Positions 1 to 5,075 of a DNA stretch of 5,075 nucleotides are shown piece after piece. Under the pieces are notes generated by a model. That model had not been told where the DNA came from, did not search any database, and saw only the letters and a list, made by a program, of their open reading frames with translations. The translations under genes were made by a program, and so were the position numbers. Position 1 is the first letter of the stretch. Each line of letters opens with the position of its first letter. The stretch comes from Bacteroidota bacterium (GTDB lineage Bacteria > Bacteroidota > Ignavibacteria > Ignavibacteriales > Melioribacteraceae), in contig JAKAMS010000219.1 in assembly GCA_021812745.1 (NCBI GenBank), positions 1-5,075 of the forward strand, in the 5' to 3' direction.

Positions 1-1764
1 GGCGCTTACAATGAATACAGCAAACAAAACGAACGCATAATTCATTCTTCCATATAAAAAATTACCGACTGTAAATAGCGCAGACCAGATCATTGTGCAT
101 CCTAAAAACCAGCCCAATAATCCCAGAGGAATATTTTCATGCGAAGCAATTAGTTTTGCGTGGTCTTCTGTAATACCGGCTTCTGCCCGGACAGCTTTCC
201 ATCCGGGACCAAGAGGATGAACTTTCTTGTAAAAATCTATCAATACTTTTCGGTCAGTTTGCTGCCCAAGAAAAGCAGTTAATACCCAGCTTATTGTTGT
301 GAACACGATTGTAATTATCAAAGCCAAATGTGTACTGAAATGTATTCCGAATCTTTCAAGAACCAATAATACAATAGAGATAATGAAAGAACTTACCATT
401 GCAGAAACCTCGCACCACGCATTTATTCTCCACCAGAACCAGCGAAGCAAATAAAGCAATCCGGTACCGGCGCCAATTTGAAGAATAATATGAAATGCCT
501 CAAGAGCACTATCAAGAAAGAATGCAAGAACAGATGCACTTAAAAATAAACCGATAGTTGCAATTCGTCCTGCAAGAACATAATGTTTCTCACTCTTATC
601 TTTTTTGATGAACCGGCGATATAGGTCATGTATTAAATAAGAAGCGCCCCAATTTAAATGCGTAAGAATTGTTGAAGAGTTTGCCGCAATTAGTCCTCCA
701 ACCATTAATCCTACAAAGCCGACAGGAAGAAATTTGAGCATTGCCGGGTAAGCAATATCATGTCCCAGCAAATGTGGATCTAAATTTGGGAATGCCTTTT
801 GAATGTCTGACAGCTGCGGATAAATAATTATCGAGCAGAGACCAACAAGAATCCACGGCCAAGGTCTAAGAACATAATGAGCAACATTAAAAAATAGAAC
901 GGCTCCTAAAGAATCTTTTTCTGATTTGGATGCCAGCATTCTCTGTGCGATATAACTTCCGCCGCCTGGTTCCGCACCCGGATACCACACAGCCCACCAT
1001 TGAACCGCTATCGGCATAATAAAGACTGCCACAGCAATATCCCAATTATTGGAAAAATCCGGAAGGATATTTAAATAATTTATTCCGCCAGGACCTTTTA
1101 TGTTAGAAAGTTTATCAACAAGTCCAGTAAGTCCGCCTATCTGAGGTAACTTAAGACAAAAATATGCTGCCGCGATAACTGCGGTCATTTTTATAAAAAA
1201 TTGAATCATGTCGATTACAAGCACACCCCATAAACCGGAATAAGTAGCGAAGACTACATTCAGCATTCCAACAAATAGAAGTGTCTGCCATCTTTCAAGA
1301 CCGAATAAAATTCCTGCAATTTTACACGCTGCAAGATTCACTGTAGCCATAATCATCACGTTGAAAAAAAATCCGAGATAAACAGAACGGAAACCGCGAA
1401 CAAAACTTGCTGCTTTACCGGAATATCTTAGTTCGTAAAATTCAAGATCCGTCATTACGCCGGAACGTCTCCATAATCGCGCGTAGAAAAAAACAGTTGA
1501 TACACCGGTAAGAACAAATGCCCACCAGACCCAATTACCGGCAACACCATTTGTGCGTACAATATTAGTTACCAGATTTGGAGTATCGCTGCTGAATGTG
1601 GTTGCAACCATTGATAAACCTGCTAACCACCAGGGAACAGAACGTCCGGATGCAAAAAATTCCGAAGTACTTTTTCCTGCACGTTTGGCAAAAAATAACG
1701 CCGGTGTAAAACAAATTAACAAAGAGAAGATTATAATTATCCAGTCTAATAATTGTAGATGCAT
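1..1764 (-). CDS. Sodium:solute symporter (SSS family), 3' end cut by window edge
   Basis: Inner-membrane transporter predicted to couple sodium entry to uptake of an unidentified solute. The frame is open for 588 codons from ATG at 1764 to the left edge with no stop, so only the C-terminus is missing. An in-frame TAA lies five codons upstream at 1780-1782, making this ATG the first possible ATG start. I count about 14-15 hydrophobic helices. Residues 45-69 (WWLAG.SMVATTFSSDTP) resemble the first core helix of the LeuT-like fold. Residues 355-381 hold N362-S-S-T365 and end in LIHDLY, aligning with the helix that carries the Na2-site serines in vSGLT. SYIAQRMLASKSEKDS (270-285) matches the QR-x-LAAKS block of the family. 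W/P/G-rich stretches (256-269, 300-304) and FYKKVHPLGPGW (511-522) suggest a particular subfamily. The substrate cannot be read from sequence. Family assignment is firm. Confidence 0.93.
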   Translation of the reverse strand, partial: MHLQLLDWIIIIFSLLICFTPALFFAKRAGKSTSEFFASGRSVPWWLAGLSMVATTFSSDTPNLVTNIVRTNGVAGNWVWWAFVLTGVSTVFFYARLWRRSGVMTDLEFYELRYSGKAASFVRGFRSVYLGFFFNVMIMATVNLAACKIAGILFGLERWQTLLFVGMLNVVFATYSGLWGVLVIDMIQFFIKMTAVIAAAYFCLKLPQIGGLTGLVDKLSNIKGPGGINYLNILPDFSNNWDIAVAVFIMPIAVQWWAVWYPGAEPGGGSYIAQRMLASKSEKDSLGAVLFFNVAHYVLRPWPWILVGLCSIIIYPQLSDIQKAFPNLDPHLLGHDIAYPAMLKFLPVGFVGLMVGGLIAANSSTILTHLNWGASYLIHDLYRRFIKKDKSEKHYVLAGRIATIGLFLSASVLAFFLDSALEAFHIILQIGAGTGLLYLLRWFWWRINAWCEVSAMVSSFIISIVLLVLERFGIHFSTHLALIITIVFTTISWVLTAFLGQQTDRKVLIDFYKKVHPLGPGWKAVRAEAGITEDHAKLIASHENIPLGLLGWFLGCTMIWSALFTVGNFLYGRMNYAFVLFAVFIVSA

Positions 1765-1770
1765 ATTATG

Positions 1771-1776
1771 TTTCCT
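1771..1776 (-). promoter_or_regulatory. Ribosome binding site of the symporter gene
   Basis: Read on the minus strand, AGGAAA lies six bases before the ATG at 1764. It is a good partial match to the Shine-Dalgarno consensus at normal spacing and supports that start codon. Confidence 0.6.
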
Positions 1777-1879
1777 GAATTAAGAATTAATGCAACGAAA
1801 CATGATCGATTAAGACAATAATAAATTAAGTGATAGTTTTCAATAAATCCCAAAATTGACAACTGAATATAATTGTAAC

Positions 1880-1910
1880 AAAAAAATTGGAATGCAGTTA
1901 TTGCATATTC
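1880..1910 (-). terminator. Candidate weak intrinsic terminator after coaD
   Basis: On the minus strand, 24 bases after the coaD stop, the perfect inverted repeat ATGCA-N5-TGCAT can form a 5-bp stem. It extends to GAA/TTC if a small bulge is allowed. Seven T residues (1880-1886) follow a few bases after the stem. Position and order suit a rho-independent terminator separating coaD from the symporter gene. The stem is short and AT-rich and the T tract is offset, so termination would be leaky at best. It could also be chance in AT-rich DNA. Confidence 0.33.
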
Positions 1911-1934
1911 TTTTGTTGAATTGAATTAAAATTT

Positions 1935-2414
1935 TTAATAACCAATTTTAGCTTTTAGTTTTTCGAAGACGCATGCGGGAACAAAATCTGAAACATCACC
2001 ATGAAATTGTGCAAGATTACGTACAATTGTTGAATTAAGATATGTATACCTGGCATGCGGCATTAAAAGAATTGTTGTAATTTCCCCGGCAAGTTTCCGG
2101 TTCATTAATGCCATCTGAAATTCATATTCAAAATCACTTATAGCACGCAGACCGCGGATAATTCCTACTGCACCGACTTGCTTGGCGTGATTGACAACCA
2201 GACCATCAAATGAATCAACTACAACTCGTTTGTAATCTTTTAAGCTCTCTTTTAACATTTCAACCCGTTCTTCAACAGTGAACAAAGAAGTCTTACCGGG
2301 ATTTCTTGCTACGGTAACAATCACTTCATCAAACAATGCTATAGCGCGGCTCACAATGTCAATGTGTCCATTAGTTACAGGGTCGAAAGTTCCGGGATAA
2401 ATTACTTTTGCCAT
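1935..2414 (-). CDS. coaD: Phosphopantetheine adenylyltransferase (PPAT)
   Basis: Cytoplasmic enzyme of coenzyme A biosynthesis. It transfers AMP from ATP to 4'-phosphopantetheine, giving dephospho-CoA and pyrophosphate. The 159-residue protein is full length for the family and matches it end to end. YPGTFDPVTNGH (6-17) carries the nucleotidyltransferase T/HxGH signature with H17. K41 aligns with the catalytic E. coli K42. IIRGLRAISDFEYE (85-98) supplies the two conserved arginines R87 and R90. YLNST (125-129) replaces the usual ISSS near the ATP site, and HGDVSDFVP (138-146) is the conserved C-terminal block. Start: ATG at 2414 is followed at once by the conserved AKVIYPGTF beginning, and an in-frame stop lies four codons upstream (2427-2429). 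The site before it is weak (TAGAG about ten bases off). It follows rsmD after 70 bases, a pairing common in bacteria, and is probably co-transcribed. No key residue is missing. Confidence 0.98.
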   Translation of the reverse strand: MAKVIYPGTFDPVTNGHIDIVSRAIALFDEVIVTVARNPGKTSLFTVEERVEMLKESLKDYKRVVVDSFDGLVVNHAKQVGAVGIIRGLRAISDFEYEFQMALMNRKLAGEITTILLMPHARYTYLNSTIVRNLAQFHGDVSDFVPACVFEKLKAKIGY

Positions 2415-2484
2415 AATTGCTCTAATTTATTTCCAGTTAAAATATAATTCTTTCTACTAAATAATAAAGTCTATTCTATATAAA

Positions 2485-3048
2485 TTATTCATCACTGCCC
2501 GAATTGTTTTCAAAAAGATAAATCATACTATCGCCCAATCTTTTGAATGCCTCTTTGCCAAATGCTTCTTCATCTTCTTTTTTAGTTTGGATAGAGCGTT
2601 CAATCAGAATAATTCCGTCATCAGTTATGAAGTTATTTGCCAAAAGATTTTTTACTACAAGATGAATATCATCTTTGAAAAATGGCGGGTCGGCTAGAAT
2701 CAGATCATATTTTTCATGATCTGCAATTTTCGAAAACCTTAATGCGTCCATTCTAAATATTTTACACTCGCCGTCTGCGTTGAGCGATGAAATATTTTCT
2801 TGAAGCATTTTTGAAACGTGAAAATCTTTTTCAATAAAATGGACTTCATCTGCCCCTCTGCTCAGAGCTTCCAAGCCAAGCGAACCGGAACCTGCATAGA
2901 TATCGCAAACTTTTATCCCGTTAAATTCAATTGAATGAACCAGGTAATTGAAAATGGATTCCTTATTTTTATCAGTTGTCGGACGCACCAACTTTGAGTT
3001 GGGAAATTTTATAGTACGACCCTTGAATTTGCCAGCAATGATTCTCAT
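2485..3048 (-). CDS. rsmD: 16S rRNA (guanine(966)-N(2))-methyltransferase
   Basis: Uses S-adenosylmethionine to methylate N2 of G966 (E. coli numbering) in 16S rRNA of the small subunit. The 187-residue Rossmann-fold protein has the family landmarks in order. RIIAGKFKGR (2-11) is the N-terminal block and RPTTDKNKESIFNYL (22-36) the substrate-side motif. DIYAGSGSLGLEALSRGA (49-66) is the SAM-binding glycine loop, FIEKD (71-75) holds the acidic residue expected to contact the ribose, and LADPPF (118-123) contains the N-methyltransferase DPPF catalytic motif. The tail (ENNSGSDE) is polar and probably disordered. The ATG at 3048 shares one base with the TGA of the upstream pilM-like gene (TGATG), an arrangement that suggests translation by terminating ribosomes; no strong Shine-Dalgarno site is visible. 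coaD follows 70 bases downstream. The assignment is secure at family level. Confidence 0.96.
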   Translation of the reverse strand: MRIIAGKFKGRTIKFPNSKLVRPTTDKNKESIFNYLVHSIEFNGIKVCDIYAGSGSLGLEALSRGADEVHFIEKDFHVSKMLQENISSLNADGECKIFRMDALRFSKIADHEKYDLILADPPFFKDDIHLVVKNLLANNFITDDGIILIERSIQTKKEDEEAFGKEAFKRLGDSMIYLFENNSGSDE

Positions 3049-3962
3049 CAGACCATTCTTATAGCTATGCCGGTTGCAGCAGCAAATGAATTGAATTTTA
3101 TTTTATAAAGAGGGTTGTTTAGAACATTCTCTTCGGTTTTTAGATGCTCAAAAGGATTTATTTTTTTAAGCGCCTGCCCGAAATAACTTTTCATTTTAGT
3201 CTCGAACTCTTCGGTAAGATCTTGTCCGAAAAGTAGAACAGTCTTAAAATCCGCAATAGTTAAATTATACTCGCCTAATTTCTTTACTACGGAGGTCATT
3301 TCATCAAAAATATTATGAACGTCCGGGTCGAGGTTTTTGAAAAAGAATGGAGACACTCCGTCAATTGCAGATATGGAAGAATATCTTTGGTCTATATAAA
3401 TACTCAACGTAAAATCGTTATTTACCTGCCGTTTATCGAGAAACAAAAAGGCGTTGGATGCAAGATGAACATTATCAATATATTTTAATTCGAGTGAGTT
3501 CTGAGCGCAGAATTTATTAATAGCTGCCACTAAATTTTTATCTAGTGCGAAAATAATTGCTTTCTTTTCACGGCAAACCGAGCTCTTATTTATCTCGATA
3601 TACTGAATGAAAAAATTGTCTTTATCACAATGAGGAAATAAAACAGATATTTCCCAGCGGAAATGATCATTTAAATCCTTTTTCACAAGGGAATCATCAT
3701 ACGGCACTTCAAAAATTTTGAAAAAATTATTTGGCAAGGCAAAAGAAACATTTCGGGAAGTGAACGGTTTTCTTTTTACTATTTTATTGAATGAGGATTG
3801 CAGAATACCGATTAGTTTTTCTTCTGCTAAAACTGTAGTAAAATTTTCAGTGTGAATAGTCTGGTCAACATTTTCCAAGTAGAATGAATCATCCTTGTAA
3901 CCAATCTCTACAAGCTGAAGCTTTGATTCAGTTAAATTAATGCCGGCATGATTGTTAAACAC
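3048..3962 (-). CDS. PilM-like actin-fold protein with degraded nucleotide-binding motifs
   Basis: 304 residues resembling PilM, the cytoplasmic actin/FtsA-like ATPase that docks on PilN in type IV pilus and type II secretion assemblies. Recognisable blocks, in order, are AGINLTESKLQLVEI (6-20, in place of GIDIGSSSVKLVEL), VSFALPNNFFKIFEVP (72-87), FRWEISVLFP (101-110, in place of the RWEAEQYLP block), YIDQRYSSISAIDG (189-202, in place of a DIG..TT loop), LLFGQDL (243-249, where PilM has SGGGA), INPFEHL (268-274) and a final AAATGIAIR (294-302). No signal peptide or membrane helix is seen. Several residues that contact nucleotide in PilM appear replaced, so it may not bind ATP. The start is GTG at 3962: an in-frame TGA sits two codons upstream (3969-3971) and no ATG occurs before the conserved GIN block. 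It starts 29 bases after the helix-hairpin-helix gene and overlaps rsmD by one base. No pilN, pilO or pilQ is adjacent, so a pilus role is unproven. The family link is moderate; the function is inferred. Confidence 0.75.
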   Translation of the reverse strand: MFNNHAGINLTESKLQLVEIGYKDDSFYLENVDQTIHTENFTTVLAEEKLIGILQSSFNKIVKRKPFTSRNVSFALPNNFFKIFEVPYDDSLVKKDLNDHFRWEISVLFPHCDKDNFFIQYIEINKSSVCREKKAIIFALDKNLVAAINKFCAQNSLELKYIDNVHLASNAFLFLDKRQVNNDFTLSIYIDQRYSSISAIDGVSPFFFKNLDPDVHNIFDEMTSVVKKLGEYNLTIADFKTVLLFGQDLTEEFETKMKSYFGQALKKINPFEHLKTEENVLNNPLYKIKFNSFAAATGIAIRMV

Positions 3963-3991
3963 GGTTTCTCAGTTCTATTTCTTAAAGAAAA

Positions 3992-4498
3992 TTAATCTAT
4001 TAAAATCAGATTCTTAATTTTTTCTAATTTCTTTTGACCAATACCTTTGACGTTAAGCAGTTCATTTAAAGATTTTATTCTGCCATGTTTATTTCTGTAT
4101 TCTATTAACGCGCTTGCTGTTTTTTGTCCTAATCCGGGTAGCTTCATCAATTCAGAAATATTCGCTTCATTTAAATTAATTTTCTTTTGTAAAGAAGATG
4201 TTTTTTTCGTTGTGCTTGCTCTAAATCCTTTTGTAAAATCCATAAGTTCAGGTTTAGAAGCAATCTTTTTTTCTGATTGGATAACTGCTGAATCTTCTAT
4301 TCCGGGACCTCCGGATGCTGCGTTGAATAAGCTGTCCTCTTGTTTATTGTCAAACTCAAGGAATGCCTTATCATTTTTGACATCTTTAATAATGTTTATA
4401 ACAATGCCAAACAAACAAGCCGTCAAAATAAAAAGAATAACATTTGTCTCGGTGGAAGTAAAACCAATTTTCTTTGAAAATTTTTCTAATAATTTCAT
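3992..4498 (-). CDS. Membrane-anchored ComEA-like helix-hairpin-helix protein
   Basis: A 168-residue protein. The N-terminus is short and lysine-rich (KLLEKFSKK). One transmembrane helix follows (about 19-38), then a polar, low-complexity linker (39-106) and a C-terminal tandem helix-hairpin-helix domain. INLNEANISELMKLPGLG (107-124) holds the first hairpin (P121-G-L-G124) and NELLNVKGIG (145-154) the second (K151-G-I-G154), each followed by a basic helix. This is the ComEA layout: in competence systems such proteins hold incoming double-stranded DNA outside the inner membrane by non-specific backbone contacts. The positive N-terminus predicts that the domain faces the periplasm. The ATG at 4498 is the first start after an in-frame TGA at 4520-4522. 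A G-rich site (GGGGGA) sits only three bases before it, unusually close. No comEC or comF lies in the window, so DNA uptake is an inference. Many bacteria carry several such small proteins of unknown role. Confidence 0.85.
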   Translation of the reverse strand: MKLLEKFSKKIGFTSTETNVILFILTACLFGIVINIIKDVKNDKAFLEFDNKQEDSLFNAASGGPGIEDSAVIQSEKKIASKPELMDFTKGFRASTTKKTSSLQKKINLNEANISELMKLPGLGQKTASALIEYRNKHGRIKSLNELLNVKGIGQKKLEKIKNLILID

Positions 4499-4565
4499 CA
4501 GTCCCCCAAAATGATTAATTCAGTTCAGATTAGGGAAAAAGATCAAAAAAGAATAAGAACAAATA

Positions 4566-5075
4566 TTAATTAGCAGAAGTTTTCATGTTCGGAAGCTTCT
4601 GGAGTTCTTTCAACATCTCTTTCTCCTTAGCTGAAACATTTTTAGGAACATGAATGTTAATTTTTACAAGCTGATCTCCTGCGCCGTGACTATTAAGGTG
4701 TTGAATTCCTTTCTCGCGCATCTTTAAGAATTTACCTGGTTGTGTTCCGGGTTCAATTTTTAATTTAGCTCTCCCATTTAAGGTCGGAACTTCTACCTCT
4801 GTTCCCAATACCGCTTCCGGATAACTAATGAATAATTCATGTATAACATTGTCGCCGTCGCGTGTAAAATGTTGATGAGGAAGTTCTTCAAAGAGAACAA
4901 TTATATCTCCCGCCGGACCATTATTTTTTCCAGCGTTTCCTTCGCTACGTAAGGTCATATAATTCCCATCAAAAATACCTGCTGGAACATTTATTTTAAT
5001 AGTTGATTCATCTTGCACTCGTCCATCGCCTGAACAAGTATGACATGGTTCCGAAATAATTCTTCCTGTTCCGCT
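4566..5075 (-). CDS. dnaJ: Chaperone DnaJ (Hsp40), C-terminal part; 5' end beyond window
   Basis: Co-chaperone that delivers unfolded clients to DnaK and stimulates its ATPase. The visible 169 residues begin inside the cysteine-rich zinc domain. GTGRIISEPCHTCSGDGR contains the fourth CxxCxGxG zinc motif (codons at 5022-5045), and VQDESTIKINVPAGIFDG opens the client-binding region. The beta-rich C-terminal domains follow, with FTRDGDNVIHELFISYPEAV, LGTEVEVPTLNG, LKIEPGTQPGK and GDQLVKINIHVPK, all typical of DnaJ. The protein ends normally at TAA (4566-4568) in MKTSAN. The frame stays open to the right edge; an internal GTG at 5018 is not the start. The J domain, G/F region and first three zinc motifs must lie beyond the window. 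This is type I DnaJ rather than CbpA, because a zinc domain is present. The helix-hairpin-helix gene starts 67 bases downstream, with no obvious terminator between them. Confidence 0.97.
   Translation of the reverse strand, partial: SGTGRIISEPCHTCSGDGRVQDESTIKINVPAGIFDGNYMTLRSEGNAGKNNGPAGDIIVLFEELPHQHFTRDGDNVIHELFISYPEAVLGTEVEVPTLNGRAKLKIEPGTQPGKFLKMREKGIQHLNSHGAGDQLVKINIHVPKNVSAKEKEMLKELQKLPNMKTSAN

Noticed and set aside
1553..1783. 76-codon plus-strand reading frame
   Set aside because: It lies almost wholly antisense to the start of the symporter gene, whose minus-strand translation is clearly a conserved transporter. The plus-strand product has no recognisable domain and low-complexity ends.
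2415..2484. Possible promoter for coaD in the rsmD-coaD gap
   Set aside because: TATATT- and TATTAT-like words occur, but no -35 partner lies at acceptable spacing. Such words are expected by chance at this AT content.
3978..3990. Small palindrome TTTCTTAAAGAAA between the helix-hairpin-helix and pilM-like genes
   Set aside because: It has a one-base centre and only A/T-rich arms, so it cannot form a useful hairpin without losing most of the stem, and no T tract follows. It is likely chance in AT-rich DNA.
4047..4514. 155-codon plus-strand reading frame
   Set aside because: It is antisense to the helix-hairpin-helix gene across almost its full length. Its hydrophobic composition is the mirror of the lysine- and glutamate-rich codons on the other strand, and no domain is recognisable.
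5016..5018. GTG at 5018 as the start of a short DnaJ-like protein
   Set aside because: The frame continues upstream to the window edge and includes the CxxCxGxG zinc motif and other DnaJ residues, so this codon is an internal valine.
1..5075. A defence, toxin-antitoxin, CRISPR or mobile system
   Set aside because: Every stretch longer than about 170 bases is explained by conserved genes. No repeats, transposase, integrase, nuclease or toxin-like frames were seen on either strand.

Overview
All six genes found in this window lie on the minus strand, so transcription runs from the right edge to the left: dnaJ (3' part), a membrane-anchored ComEA-like helix-hairpin-helix gene, a PilM-like gene, rsmD, coaD, and a sodium:solute symporter that runs off the left edge. 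There are no RNA genes, insertion sequences, CRISPR arrays or long repeats that I can see. No gap between genes exceeds about 170 bases.

The DNA is AT-rich and tightly packed, with modest Shine-Dalgarno sites. The symporter has W/P/G-rich blocks that I associate from memory with Bacteroidota, Ignavibacteriota and planctomycete proteins. Together with a PilM-like and a ComEA-like gene beside rsmD-coaD, this suggests a free-living Gram-negative of the Bacteroidota/Chlorobiota/Ignavibacteriota group, perhaps Ignavibacteria. This is an inference; no marker gene in the window settles it.

Right part (3992-5075): the C-terminal half of the Hsp70 co-chaperone DnaJ, then, 67 bases on, a 168-residue protein with one transmembrane helix, a polar linker and two helix-hairpin-helix motifs. 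Middle (2485-3962): a 304-residue PilM-like protein with a GTG start. Its actin-fold nucleotide-binding motifs look degraded, and its stop codon overlaps the start of rsmD (TGATG). rsmD encodes the 16S rRNA guanine-N2 methyltransferase. Left-centre (1935-2414): coaD, the penultimate enzyme of coenzyme A synthesis, a frequent neighbour of rsmD in bacteria. Left (1-1764): 588 residues of a solute:sodium symporter, set apart by a 170-base gap holding a weak terminator candidate.

The spacing suggests one co-transcribed run from the helix-hairpin-helix gene to coaD (gaps of 29, -1 and 70 bases), possibly reading on from dnaJ, followed by a separate symporter unit. The housekeeping genes are ordinary. 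The point of interest is the PilM-like/ComEA-like pair: both families belong to type IV pilus or DNA-uptake machinery, yet no pilN, pilO or comEC-type gene is next to them here. I see no convincing new defence or mobile system in the window.
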